Shown: positions 36,198-45,126 of the stretch, one piece after another | Numbering within the stretch: position 1 is the stretch's first letter | Layout: every line of letters begins with the position of its first letter | Assembly: GCA_023458875.1 (NCBI GenBank) | Contig: JAEWXO010000035.1 | Coordinates: 38,289 to 102,288, forward strand | Origin: Bacillota bacterium | GTDB lineage: Bacteria > Bacillota > Clostridia > Oscillospirales > Ruminococcaceae | Direction of reading: 5' to 3' | Length of the DNA stretch: 64,000 bases | Made by a program: the position numbers and the translations under genes | Notes under the pieces: model-generated | Seen by the model: only the letters and a program-made list of their open reading frames with translations | Databases searched by the model: none | Told to the model about the DNA's origin: nothing

Positions 36198-36443
36198 TTG
36201 TCAGCGATATTCGTTAAAGAAACCCAAACCTGTACTATGCTCTACTGCTGGATACTTTTCTCTGTTATTGATTTATCAAAAACTTCGACAATAAATCATA
36301 ATGATACCTGTGTTTCTGAATATTATCCTAATTACAAAGAGGCTTTTGAATATATCGGAGCAGTGACGTATTCACATCTTGGCAATGCTTTAGTATACTG
36401 CTGTGATGCAAGAAAAATGACAGATACAGTTAAAAAGATATGA
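36198..36443 (+). pseudogene. possible decayed gene fragment
   Basis: An 81-codon frame without a convincing ribosome-binding site. Its second half (SEYYPNYKEAFEYIGAVTYSH, then NALVYCCDARKMTD) has balanced, protein-like composition, but the first half does not. I recognise no family. It may be the end of a gene lost by deletion, or chance. The 460 bases between the cupin and DUF3788 genes otherwise hold only the hairpin. Confidence 0.25.
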
Positions 36444-36546
36444 GAAAAAGCAGATAGAGATCTTTGTATATCTCATAAACCTGTTCCTACAGAGTATTAT
36501 ATATAAAATCCGGATTTTAAATCTTAACATTGGAGGTTTTTACAGT

Positions 36547-37005
36547 ATGGTAAAAGATAAAAAACAATTACTCAGAAATCCTGATATAGAGCCGTCAGAT
36601 GATGTTATTGCAGAGGCGCTTGGGGGAGGTTACATATCTTATGTTAAGTTTATTAAAGAACTTGACAATAAAGATATTCAACCGGAATGGCGTTATTATA
36701 ATGATGGTAAGGCGTGGCTTGCAAAAGGAATTTATAAGTGGATAGGAGCCCGCGGCGGTAAAAAAGAAACAACTGTTTTTTGGTTATCAATTTGGGACGG
36801 TTTCTTCAAGGCAACCATATATTTTCCTGAGAAAGTCCGCGCAGATGTACTTGATCTTCCGCTTGATAATGAAATCAAAAAAGTGATAGAAGATTCTGAA
36901 CAGATGGGGAAGCTTAAATACTTTCCGGTTGTTTTTGAATTATATACTGACAAAATGTTTGATTCGGTTTTTCAACTTATTGATTTCAGGAAAAAAGTTA
37001 AATAG
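36547..37005 (+). CDS. DUF3788 family protein
   Basis: A 152-residue soluble protein. The blocks EWRYYNDGKAWLAK, KKETTVFWLSIWDGFFKATIYF and the C-terminal VFELYTDKMFDSVFQLIDFRKKVK match the DUF3788 family as I know it, common in Firmicutes and Bacteroidetes and related to small alpha-beta proteins of unknown role. GGAGG lies about 11 bases before the ATG. It is flanked by non-coding DNA on both sides and is probably monocistronic. No function is claimed. Confidence 0.72.
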   Translation: MVKDKKQLLRNPDIEPSDDVIAEALGGGYISYVKFIKELDNKDIQPEWRYYNDGKAWLAKGIYKWIGARGGKKETTVFWLSIWDGFFKATIYFPEKVRADVLDLPLDNEIKKVIEDSEQMGKLKYFPVVFELYTDKMFDSVFQLIDFRKKVK

Positions 37006-37104
37006 ACGGGGAATATAACAACACAGAGCTTTGAAGGGGACCTAAAAAATTAATCTGATTGAAAGTCATGGAAAAAACAACGAATTTAATCAGATAACCA
37101 TGAC

Positions 37105-37133
37105 TTGACAGCCTCTCCGCTTTATGGTACAAT
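37105..37133 (+). promoter_or_regulatory. sigma-A promoter ahead of the hairpin leader
   Basis: Consensus TTGACA at 37105-37110, 17-base spacer, TACAAT at 37128-37133. It drives a leader of about 175 bases that contains two strong hairpins before the zinc-ribbon gene. Confidence 0.85.
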
Positions 37134-37156
37134 ACAAGAACTTGATGTTCAAATGC

Positions 37157-37236
37157 AGCTGTTTTTTATAAACAGCTAAAAACAGCAGAAGTAGTTTTTC
37201 ACTTCTTAAACGTAGGTGAAAAGCTGCTTCTGCTGT
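37157..37236 (+). ncRNA. two-hairpin leader or small RNA of unknown family
   Basis: Hairpin A: AGCTGTTT (37157-37164) with AAACAGCT (37170-37177). Hairpin B: a 21-bp stem, 37182-37202 against 37216-37236, with only two G-T pairs and a 13-base loop. Together they follow a consensus promoter and precede the zinc-ribbon gene by about 80 bases. The stem is longer than needed for a terminator and is not followed by a T run. It may be a processed small RNA or a 5' regulatory element. Confidence 0.45.
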
Positions 37237-37313
37237 AAAATGACTTTTAATATTAAATAATTATTCATCTGTAATACATGCATGAATAATACAACTACAA
37301 GGAGGAAAATAAA

Positions 37314-37676
37314 ATGTCTTTAATTTGCAGTAAATGTGGAACGCCATATACAGGTGGATTTGTATGTGAACGCTGCGGAACAGGGTTTAGCCAAAAAGAA
37401 ATAGAAAAATATGAAAAAGAACATAGGGAAATCGGGAATAACTTCATACAGCCTGTTACTAAGAACAAAACAAACACAGTTGTAAAGATTGTGGGTATAT
37501 TTTGTGCTGTGTTCTTCGGGTTAATTATATTATCTATTATCGCAGCAATATTCGTTCCGGCATTTATAGGATACAATGTAAAAAGAAACGCTGCTAGAGA
37601 AAGTATGCAGGCCGGAAATCAGAAGGTTTATGAAGAAATTTATAATACAGAGTATTCTTCTTATAAAAGTATGTGA
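37314..37676 (+). CDS. zinc-ribbon membrane protein
   Basis: A 120-residue protein. The N-terminus has two Cys pairs, CSKCGTPYTGGFVCERCG, forming a zinc ribbon. A charged linker follows, then one strong membrane helix (about residues 60-83, VKIVGIFCAVFFGLIILSII), then a short C-terminal part. AAGGAGG lies about nine bases before the ATG. Such zinc-ribbon, single-helix proteins are common in Clostridia and usually uncharacterised. The reading frame ends SYKSM; bases downstream keep coding character in another frame (next entry). Regulation by the preceding hairpins is possible. Confidence 0.7.
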   Translation: MSLICSKCGTPYTGGFVCERCGTGFSQKEIEKYEKEHREIGNNFIQPVTKNKTNTVVKIVGIFCAVFFGLIILSIIAAIFVPAFIGYNVKRNAARESMQAGNQKVYEEIYNTEYSSYKSM

Positions 37677-37806
37677 TATTGTAAATGGAAAACCAAAAGT
37701 CACTACAAATATCAAAGGAGATATCATAGAATATATTCTTAAATATTCACTTTTTCACAAAGAAATTAAGCGTTATGATAAAAATACTTTTGAAGATATC
37801 AAGTGA
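37663..37806 (+). pseudogene. possible out-of-frame coding remnant
   Basis: Just past the zinc-ribbon gene, a different frame reads CDIVNGKPKVTTNIKGDII, then EYILKYSLFHKEIKRYD, ending FEDIK with a TGA at 37804-37806. It has no start signal. It may be a frameshifted C-terminal extension of the preceding gene or a fragment of a lost gene. Confidence 0.3.
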
Positions 37807-37837
37807 TGATAAATTATTACGTACATAAACCGGATTA

Positions 37838-39460
37838 TCACTTTTTGCCCAGTACAATATTATCTTTCATAATATACTGTTTCATTGTAGATAGATCAGC
37901 AAGATCTACCTTTCCGTCAGTAACAACATCGGCGCTTTTTAATGCTTTATCACTGAGCGTGGTATCTCCAAGACAGTACAACGATATATATGTCATATCT
38001 GTAATATCAATATTTCCGTCAAGATTTACATCCCCATATAATATGTTTTCTGTTTCAGCTGATGATTCGCTTAAGGGCGTTGTACTGACATCTGTTTCTG
38101 AATATTCCGTGGATGTTACAGTTTCTGTCTGACTTACAGTCTCTTTACCTGCTTCTGTCCACTTAAGATTTGATATATAAACTGTATGATTTCCAAGTGA
38201 TGCTGCATCTGCAACATTTCCTGCATGGATTTTAAGATCAACATTTTGTGTGTCATCAAATGAAAAGTCATAATGACAGTGAATTGGTTCCTGACTCAGA
38301 GATATCGTTTTATCATAATACCTATGGTACGAAGCATTTTCTACTGTCATTTCAATCTCCCTCGGAACTGATGACCAGATATCAAAATCAACAGTGAACT
38401 GTCTTTGCGGACCAACTTCAAGGCCCTCAAGTGCAGCCATTATACTGTATGTCTGAGTACCTGCATTTGTTATTGATATTTTTGTACCATTATCGGAGTT
38501 CGACAGGGTGCCTATTCCACCTTCCATGAAATAAGGCTTGAGTGTTAAATGCTGCGGAGTTGAAGGATTATGAGAAATACCGTCTCTCTGATATACCCTT
38601 ACATAATCAACTTCCATTTGCTTCGGTCCGTTTTCAAATATTGTCGGGTCAGCATAAATACCATCTATTCCGTCAAAATGTCCGCCGACTGCCAGATTGA
38701 GAATAAGATAAAAATTCTGATTAAACGGTGCAGGATATGTTCTTCCGCTTGAATACCATTCGCTCTGAGAACTGTAAAGAACATCATCAACGTACCACCT
38801 GATCTGATTCTCTTCCCATTCTACGCTGTACACATGCCAGTTTTCAGTCGAATCATTGTCTGTAAAGAAATATTCATTTGTCAGATATTTATTGTTTGGC
38901 CATAAATCACCAAAATGAATTGTGCCGCATATTTTCTGAGGCATGCTTCCATACCCCTCCATAATATCTATCTCACCTGATGATGCCCATGCGCCATATA
39001 CATTGTCCTCGGGGAGCATCCATATTGCAGGCCAGAGTGATTTACCGGAATCTACTCTTGCACGGATATCTATTTTTCCATAGCACATTGAGAATTTATT
39101 TTTAGTAACAAGCTTTGATGAGGTATATTCGTATGTACCCTGAACTGCATCAACATATGTTTCTTTTTTCGCCTGTATTTTAAGTGTTCCGTCACTTACT
39201 ACGGCGTTTTTTTCTGTGTAAAATTCCTGTTCATTATTTCCCCAGCCTGATGTTTCATAGCCTCCGTTTTCATTAAGCAGCCAGTTGCCTGTTTCATATG
39301 ACCATACATCAGGGTTAAGTGTGTTTCCGTCAAATTCATCAGACCATGTAAGAACCCAATTACCTTTTAGTTCCTCCGTTTCAGTATGTCCGGGTGTCTG
39401 TATGAACATGGCAAAGCATAATATTGCAGTCATTGCTGAGATTTTTTTTATTTTTTTCAT
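37838..39460 (-). CDS. dockerin-bearing GH16 beta-glucanase (licheninase/laminarinase type)
   Basis: Secreted endo-beta-glucanase, about 540 residues. It has a signal peptide (MKKIKKISAMTAILCFAMFI), then a GH16 domain opening WVLTWSDEFDGNTLNPDVW with the catalytic motif GEIDIMEGYG (two Glu and Asp) and a YSVEWEENQIRWYVDD block. A carbohydrate-binding-like beta module of about 130 residues follows. The C-terminus is a type I dockerin with two Ca-binding repeats (GDVNLDGNIDITD and ADVVTDGKVDLAD), which would attach the enzyme to a scaffoldin. The start at 39460 has GAGGAG a few bases upstream; the earlier ATG at 39475 precedes that site. Likely substrates are mixed-linkage or beta-1,3-glucans. 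Confidence 0.92.
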   Translation of the reverse strand: MKKIKKISAMTAILCFAMFIQTPGHTETEELKGNWVLTWSDEFDGNTLNPDVWSYETGNWLLNENGGYETSGWGNNEQEFYTEKNAVVSDGTLKIQAKKETYVDAVQGTYEYTSSKLVTKNKFSMCYGKIDIRARVDSGKSLWPAIWMLPEDNVYGAWASSGEIDIMEGYGSMPQKICGTIHFGDLWPNNKYLTNEYFFTDNDSTENWHVYSVEWEENQIRWYVDDVLYSSQSEWYSSGRTYPAPFNQNFYLILNLAVGGHFDGIDGIYADPTIFENGPKQMEVDYVRVYQRDGISHNPSTPQHLTLKPYFMEGGIGTLSNSDNGTKISITNAGTQTYSIMAALEGLEVGPQRQFTVDFDIWSSVPREIEMTVENASYHRYYDKTISLSQEPIHCHYDFSFDDTQNVDLKIHAGNVADAASLGNHTVYISNLKWTEAGKETVSQTETVTSTEYSETDVSTTPLSESSAETENILYGDVNLDGNIDITDMTYISLYCLGDTTLSDKALKSADVVTDGKVDLADLSTMKQYIMKDNIVLGKK

Positions 39461-39508
39461 ACCATAGCTCCTCATTATATTTGTGTATCAGCATATAAAG
39501 TTTTATTA

Positions 39509-39537
39509 ATTATATCATAGATTATTATGGTATTCAA
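39509..39537 (-). promoter_or_regulatory. promoter of the GH16 gene
   Basis: On the minus strand: TTGAAT (complement of 39532-39537), 17-base spacer, consensus TATAAT (complement of 39509-39514). Confidence 0.65.
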
Positions 39538-39595
39538 TACCTTATTTATATATATATTTAGCACAAAACATTGGTTGTTATAATCAAAAATTTTA

Positions 39596-39624
39596 TTGAC
39601 TTTTTTGAAATATAAGATTATACT
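39596..39624 (+). promoter_or_regulatory. promoter of the dockerin esterase gene
   Basis: TTGACT at 39596-39601, 17-base spacer, TATACT at 39619-39624. Divergent from the GH16 promoter with about 58 bases between the -35 boxes. Confidence 0.65.
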
Positions 39625-39690
39625 ATATATAAGTTTGCTTGTAATATTTCTATAATTATCTATATAATTCTATAAGGAGTAATGCATGAT

Positions 39691-41652
39691 ATGAGAAACA
39701 AAAAACATCTGGTAATAATACTTTCATCCGCAATGCTGATTTCTGTTTTTTCATCTGTGACACAGTTTAAGTCTTTTGTAAAAGCTGAAGATTATCTTTT
39801 TTATTCATCGTTTGAATCAGGAAATGATGAGTGGACTGCCAGAGGAAGTGCAAAGGTCGGGAAAAGTACAGTTGCATATTTTAAAGGAAATCAATCACTG
39901 TTTATAAGCAACAGGACGAGCTCATGGCATGGTGCTTCGTATTCATTGAATCCTTCGGATTTCAAGCCGGGATCTGCTTACAGCATCGACGCAATGGTAA
40001 TGCAGGACAGCGGTAAGAGTGAAGAAATTGTTCTGAAGCTTCAATACAATGATTCATCCGGTACTACAAAATATTCGTTGATTGCTTCGTCAGTTGTTCC
40101 TGATGGTGAATGGACTAAGCTTTCAAATTCTGAATACATAATACCTGAAGATGCAACTGATATTCAGCTGTACGTTGAAACACCTGAAAATCTTATTGAT
40201 TTTTATCTGGATGAGGTGTACGGTGCAGAAAAAGGTGTAATTGTTACAGCTCCTGAAGTTTCAAAAATTATATACGGTGATATAGACGGAAACAAATTAA
40301 TTGATATTACTGATCTTACTTATCTTTCACTCTATCTTCTCAACAGTCAGGATTTTGATGAAGAACAGATGAAAAAAGCAGATGTAACGGGTAACAATAC
40401 TGTTGACCTTGCTGATCTCGCAACTTTAAAACAGTATATTATGAAGGATGATATAATTCTAGGCCCTGAAATAATTGAACCTCCGGTTACTACTACCGTT
40501 ACAACTACAACTACAGTAACTACTTCTGTTTCTTCGACAGAGCAGTTGATTGAGCCGGACCCTGATGAAAAACTTGATCCTAAACAGCTTTCTTTCCTGA
40601 AAAGTTCACTGTATCAGATGGGTAATACTGAACGTATATGCAATAAAATAACGCAGGCTAAAAAAGGAGAAAAAACAACAGTCGCATTTATAGGCGGTTC
40701 AATTACAGAGGGAAACGGCCTTGAAACATGCTATGCAAAGCGTTCATACAATTATTTTGCCGGAACATACGGAACAGGCAGCAATGTAAAATACATAAAT
40801 GCCGGATTGTCAGGAACATCGTCCGTCGTTGGACTTATGCGTGCACAAAGGGACATTCTTGATGCAAAACCGGATGTCATTTTTATTGAATTTTCTGTAA
40901 ACGATCATCCTGAGGATATATACAAAAAGGGATTTGAAGCTTTAGTGAAAAAATGCCTTTCGCAGGATAATGACCCGGCTGTTGTTATCATTATCACACG
41001 TTCAAAAGGCGGATATTCGATGCAGACACAAATGGCAGCTGTAGGAAAAAATTATAATATTCCTGTAATAAGTATGGATAATGCACTTACCGAAGCATTT
41101 AAGACCGGCTACCTTAAGCCTGATGATTATTTCAGTGATGAATATCATCCTCATCAGTCGGGAAATGCGCTGATTTCTGACTGTATATCATATTTCTTCA
41201 GACAGGCATACAGAACAAGAGGTTCAGCTGCGCCATATGTCCTTCCTTCAACATCCGTATACGGAAGTGAGTATTCAACTGGTTCCATTGTGCCTGTATC
41301 AGAACTTGAAAAGCTGGAAACAGGTTCATTTTCAAATGATTCTTCAAACAACAGATTTGCATATGGATGGAAATACAATAAAAACAGCGGAAACAAACCG
41401 ATGACATTTTCAACAAAAGGAAAAGGAATATTTGTTGTGTTCAAATCAAATCAGAATTCCTCACTTGGAGTGCTTAATGTTACTGTTAACGGGAAAACCA
41501 CGCCAATAAGCGGAAACAGAAACTATGCATGGGGCGGATCTGATGCCGATATAGCATATATTCAAAACGAGACTGGTACACTTAATGTTTCAATGTCAAT
41601 GAAAGACGCAAATTCTGATTTTAATATCTACGGAATCGGAGTTGTGAAATAA
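39691..41652 (+). CDS. secreted CBM - dockerin - SGNH esterase
   Basis: Cellulosomal esterase, about 650 residues. Order: signal peptide; beta-sandwich carbohydrate-binding module of the CBM4/9/22 kind (about residues 30-185); an internal dockerin (GDIDGNKLIDITD and ADVTGNNTVDLAD); a Thr/Val-rich linker; an SGNH hydrolase domain with AFIGGSITEG (nucleophile Ser), FSVNDHPED, and DEYHPHQSGN (Asp/His); and a C-terminal beta domain. Related enzymes deacetylate xylan or pectin; substrate here is inference. The ATG at 39691 is 11 bases from AAGGAG; the ATG at 39682 is only two bases away. The dockerin closely resembles that of the GH16 neighbour, suggesting the same scaffoldin partner. Confidence 0.9.
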   Translation: MRNKKHLVIILSSAMLISVFSSVTQFKSFVKAEDYLFYSSFESGNDEWTARGSAKVGKSTVAYFKGNQSLFISNRTSSWHGASYSLNPSDFKPGSAYSIDAMVMQDSGKSEEIVLKLQYNDSSGTTKYSLIASSVVPDGEWTKLSNSEYIIPEDATDIQLYVETPENLIDFYLDEVYGAEKGVIVTAPEVSKIIYGDIDGNKLIDITDLTYLSLYLLNSQDFDEEQMKKADVTGNNTVDLADLATLKQYIMKDDIILGPEIIEPPVTTTVTTTTTVTTSVSSTEQLIEPDPDEKLDPKQLSFLKSSLYQMGNTERICNKITQAKKGEKTTVAFIGGSITEGNGLETCYAKRSYNYFAGTYGTGSNVKYINAGLSGTSSVVGLMRAQRDILDAKPDVIFIEFSVNDHPEDIYKKGFEALVKKCLSQDNDPAVVIIITRSKGGYSMQTQMAAVGKNYNIPVISMDNALTEAFKTGYLKPDDYFSDEYHPHQSGNALISDCISYFFRQAYRTRGSAAPYVLPSTSVYGSEYSTGSIVPVSELEKLETGSFSNDSSNNRFAYGWKYNKNSGNKPMTFSTKGKGIFVVFKSNQNSSLGVLNVTVNGKTTPISGNRNYAWGGSDADIAYIQNETGTLNVSMSMKDANSDFNIYGIGVVK

Positions 41653-41778
41653 GGACGATTTATTGATTCGTTTTCAATGAATAATTTTCGGAATGCACAT
41701 GACCTGCCAAGAAAAAAAGCGGGAAACTTAGCGAATTATTTGCAGTATGTTTTATGTTGAAGTAATTTCTAAAATAAA

Positions 41779-41821
41779 AAAGAGATGCCATAGATAATTG
41801 GGTTCTATGGCATCTTTTTTT
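41779..41821. terminator. terminator between the convergent esterase and U32-like genes
   Basis: Perfect 12-bp stem AGATGCCATAGA / TCTATGGCATCT (41783-41794, 41804-41815) with A run before and T run after, so it can stop transcription from both sides. Confidence 0.85.
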
Positions 41822-41896
41822 CCCGGGCAGACTTGGTCGTAATTACTTCATATAAAATTTCAGATGATATTGGAAAATCTGCAGGATTACAAAAAT

Positions 41897-42856
41897 TTAT
41901 TCTTCTATGTTGATAACGCCGTTCTTTCTCATGTTTCTCATAAATGCAAGGCGGGCTTTTCTTATGTATTCCGGTTTTATCATATAGTAAAGATACTGTT
42001 CAACAAGATTGAAAATATCAAAAGTACGTCCTTCTATTTTGAAGTTTGAATATCCCATAGGAACGTACTTGTTCCAGATGTCGTCCGGTGAAACGTGTGT
42101 ACTCAGATTCATGATATCGTCAAGTGCTCTGTGTTCACATTTGCAAGCAAGCTCTGCTTTATATTCAGGATGTTCGGCTGCAAATTTATCAGAGTTATAT
42201 CGTACTGTAGCAGGGTTTTTCTTTAAATGTTCAACAATGGCAATCTGCTCCATACCGATCACCTTGTAGTGGCTTGAACGATTTGTACATCCGGGATTGC
42301 AGCATGGATTTACAAGTATTTCGCATTTTTCCTTGTGAGGAATTTTTTCGAGAATATCGAATCTGTTGTTTAAGTCGTAGTCAAGAACAACGAGGTCATA
42401 ATCTTTTTCAAGTTCTTCAGTGAGTGCACCGATGTCTGTGATACGTTTGCAGGTTGAGCTTGTAATTTTGTAATCAGGGTAATTTTTTCTGATATATTCT
42501 TCAAGTATCGGTGAAAATACAATGCATCCGTTTAAAGGATTGTTTGCATAGTGTAAAAGTGTATTGCAGAATGTATCATCAAGATCTTTTTTTTCTATCA
42601 TAGGGTTGGTAAATGTAAAATGAAGCGGTATTTCTCTGTCATTGAAATATTTGATTATTCCTTTAATAAACTTTTTGTCACAGCTTCCGTACATAACACG
42701 GCCTCCATTCCATTTAGCAGGGGGGAATACGCCGAATATTGAACCTATTTCAACGCCGTCACGGAAGAATTCAGGGCTGTTCTCCAGCATTGCCAGGAAA
42801 ACCATATTAAGCTTTGCAAATCTTGCGAAATCAGGTAAATGAAATTTAACACTCAT
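41897..42856 (-). CDS. U32-peptidase-like Cys-rich protein, paralogue 1
   Basis: A 319-residue soluble protein beginning MSVKFHLPDFARF. Key blocks: EIGSIFGVFPPAKWNGGR, FTFTNPMI, KITSSTCKRITD, a Cys cluster in NPCCNPGCTNRSSHY, and near the end GYSNFKIEGRT. The Cys cluster with a nearby HY and the late FKIEGR element recall the U32 peptidase family (YhbU/RlhA type), whose members bind a 4Fe-4S cluster and modify nucleic acids or lipids. I call the resemblance only tentative. It is divergent from a close paralogue 355 bases away. RBS AAGGAG lies before the start on the minus strand. Confidence 0.55.
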   Translation of the reverse strand: MSVKFHLPDFARFAKLNMVFLAMLENSPEFFRDGVEIGSIFGVFPPAKWNGGRVMYGSCDKKFIKGIIKYFNDREIPLHFTFTNPMIEKKDLDDTFCNTLLHYANNPLNGCIVFSPILEEYIRKNYPDYKITSSTCKRITDIGALTEELEKDYDLVVLDYDLNNRFDILEKIPHKEKCEILVNPCCNPGCTNRSSHYKVIGMEQIAIVEHLKKNPATVRYNSDKFAAEHPEYKAELACKCEHRALDDIMNLSTHVSPDDIWNKYVPMGYSNFKIEGRTFDIFNLVEQYLYYMIKPEYIRKARLAFMRNMRKNGVINIEE

Positions 42857-42996
42857 TACTTTTTTCTCCTTTGAATTTTATAAAATGCTTAAATATTAAT
42901 GAAAATAAAAATTAATTAACAATCATATAAATCATAAACAATGAAAAATACAAATTTTATAGATTGTTTATATCTGACATAAACTCTGATGTATAA

Positions 42997-43025
42997 ATTG
43001 TAGCATAGTTTACAGTGAAAATCAA
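42997..43025 (-). promoter_or_regulatory. promoter of U32-like paralogue 1
   Basis: Minus strand TTGATT (complement of 43020-43025), 17-base spacer, TACAAT (complement of 42997-43002). A CGACTC-TATAT-GAGTCG dyad at 43046-43062 lies between the two divergent promoters and could be an operator. Confidence 0.6.
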
Positions 43026-43124
43026 TGCAATAAATGCTATAATTTCGACTCTATATGAGTCGATCGGGTTTTCCGCTATCCTGGACTTAACTCACAGATG
43101 TCTCACCTCTGATAATAACGTCCC

Positions 43125-43153
43125 TTGACAAAGCAAACTTTAAAATATATAAT
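43125..43153 (+). promoter_or_regulatory. promoter of U32-like paralogue 2
   Basis: Consensus TTGACA at 43125-43130, 17-base spacer, consensus TATAAT at 43148-43153, about 58 bases before the gene. Confidence 0.8.
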
Positions 43154-43210
43154 ATAAATATGAATAATTTATTTATAAAAAAAGAAATTTATAATAATTA
43201 GGAGAAATTT

Positions 43211-44158
43211 ATGAGTATAAAATTTCACTTGCCCGGTTTTGCTTTGCATTATCATTTTAACAGGATTTTTATAGCCATGATGAAGCGTTTTCCGGAATAT
43301 TTTCACGATGGAATTGAAATAGCTTCTGTTTATGGTACTTTTCCGCAGTCATTATGGAACGGCGGACGAATTGTTAACGGAGTTTTTGATAAAAATACAG
43401 TAAAAACAGTGGTACGTGAATTTAACAAGCTCGATATTCCGCTGAGATTTACTTTTACAAATCCTACAATTACCGAAGAAGATCTTAATGATGATTTCTG
43501 CAATTATGTTTTAAAAACTGCTAACAACGGAAAAAACGGGGTTATTGTCGTTTCACCTCTGCTTGAGGAATACATAAGAACAAAGTACCCTGATTATAAA
43601 ATCACCAGCTCCACTTGTAAGCGTATTACAGATGCCGGAAAATTAAATGAAGAGGTCGAAAAGAATTATGATATCGTTGTACTTGATTATGATTTCAATA
43701 ATAAATTTGACATTCTTGAAAAAATATCTGACAAGCAGAAATGCGAAATACTTGTAAATGCCTGCTGCCAGCCCGGATGCCCTAAACGTTCACAGCACTA
43801 CAATGATATCGGAAATATGCAGATGGCAGTATGCAAATATCTTAAAACAAGTCAGAAGGTGCCTTTTGATCCTGAAAAATATAATGTAAAGGATGAAAAT
43901 TCAGATTACTGTCCGTATATGAGGTATGACTTTGCTGATGTAAAACAGCATTCGACACATATTACTCCGTCTGATATATTTGAAAAATACATTCCTATGG
44001 GATTTAACCAATTTAAAATTGAGGGCAGAACCCTCAATGCATTTACGCTTGCAGAATATTATCTCTATTACATGGTTAAGCCGGAGTTTCTTGACAAGGC
44101 ACGTATGACATTATATTGTCAGCTTATTGAAAAAGAAGTGATTTCATCTGCTTTTTAA
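43211..44158 (+). CDS. U32-peptidase-like Cys-rich protein, paralogue 2
   Basis: A 315-residue paralogue of the divergent gene at 41897-42856. It keeps the same N-terminus (MSIKFHLPGFALH), FPQSLWNGGRIV, TFTNPTI, DYKITSSTCKRITDAG, NACCQPGCPKRSQHY and FNQFKIEGRT. The Cys residues of the cluster are shared, so both copies could bind the same cofactor. Identity along the length looks roughly half. AGGAG lies about eight bases before the ATG. Duplication in divergent orientation suggests either subunits of a heteromer or enzymes for two substrates; neither is shown. Confidence 0.55.
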   Translation: MSIKFHLPGFALHYHFNRIFIAMMKRFPEYFHDGIEIASVYGTFPQSLWNGGRIVNGVFDKNTVKTVVREFNKLDIPLRFTFTNPTITEEDLNDDFCNYVLKTANNGKNGVIVVSPLLEEYIRTKYPDYKITSSTCKRITDAGKLNEEVEKNYDIVVLDYDFNNKFDILEKISDKQKCEILVNACCQPGCPKRSQHYNDIGNMQMAVCKYLKTSQKVPFDPEKYNVKDENSDYCPYMRYDFADVKQHSTHITPSDIFEKYIPMGFNQFKIEGRTLNAFTLAEYYLYYMVKPEFLDKARMTLYCQLIEKEVISSAF

Positions 44159-44309
44159 TATTAAAGATTTATTTTTCACATAACAGATAAGCCTTTTAAC
44201 AGTTTGATCAAATGTATATCACACTGTAATTGCTCTAAGCATATGATATATAAAAGAAGTTATTGCTTATATGCTTCTTTAGATTTCATATGAGAGGGTA
44301 GAATTTGTT

Positions 44310-45044
44310 ATGAGTGAAATAGAAGAAGAAAAAATTCCGGCGATTTGTCCGGGTGCATTGTTTTCCAATTGTACAGAATGCTGCGATATCTTTACTAACC
44401 CTAGTAAAAGGGATGCATTTGGCTATAATTTAGGGATTCCTGCTTGCACATGTCATGATATCTGCGTTGAGGATGTAAGGGACATCGGTGTTATGGACCG
44501 TACATTGTATCAATCTATACCATGTAATGCTGCTTTGGCAGGGGGATGTCGCGGAGGATTAGCTGATGGTAATAACCCGACTATATCCAGCATTCGTGTA
44601 ATGTGTGCAGATGAAAACCTGAGTCCTTCTACTGGCTGCGATAGAATCAATAATGAAATTGAATTTGTAGTGGTACTTAATTATGGAGGTACCTATGTAG
44701 TTGCTACACCAAAGGATTGTTTCAGTATCATGTGGCATCAGTTTGCCAGATTTCCAAGCGGAAATTTTTATGGTTATAACGAACTGAATTTGTTCAGAAA
44801 AGAGTTGTCTGTTATTGATGGCTCATCCAAAGTAATCATTATAAAATCTGCAACCGCTGAAAAGGAAGGAAATAACTGTATACTGAGGATTGAATACAGA
44901 GTTGTTGATAAGCTTTGGAAGCATGAAAACCTTCTGGTATCTGCAATCAAGCCTTACGTTGGTGTTATGGGAGCTGAGAACATTACTGTAACCAAGGAAT
45001 TTGACTCAGATCATAAAATCGGGATTTGTCCTGACGTGCAATGA
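44310..45044 (+). CDS. Cys-rich hypothetical protein
   Basis: A 244-residue protein with no family I recognise. The N-terminal third is rich in Cys (residues 13, 21, 24, 25, then CTCHDIC, PCNAALAGGC), and the middle reads SIRVMCADENLSPSTGC. The remainder is a predicted beta-rich domain (EFVVVLNYGGTYVVAT, then KVIIIKSATAEKEG) without a signal peptide or membrane helix. GAGAGGGT lies about 12 bases before the ATG. It is followed 82 bases later by the coiled-coil, Asn-rich gene on the same strand, so the two may act together. A metal-binding or spore/cell-surface structural role is possible but unsupported. Confidence 0.5.
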   Translation: MSEIEEEKIPAICPGALFSNCTECCDIFTNPSKRDAFGYNLGIPACTCHDICVEDVRDIGVMDRTLYQSIPCNAALAGGCRGGLADGNNPTISSIRVMCADENLSPSTGCDRINNEIEFVVVLNYGGTYVVATPKDCFSIMWHQFARFPSGNFYGYNELNLFRKELSVIDGSSKVIIIKSATAEKEGNNCILRIEYRVVDKLWKHENLLVSAIKPYVGVMGAENITVTKEFDSDHKIGICPDVQ

Positions 45045-45126
45045 TTTACACGACAATAATAAAAATTATTGCAGGGATGCTTTTATAAAGTATCTCTGTA
45101 ATAAATATTTTTTTATAGGTGATCAT

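Noticed and set aside
43046..43062. CGACTC-TATAT-GAGTCG dyad as a transcription terminator
   Set aside because: It lies upstream of both divergent promoters, with no T run; at most an operator.
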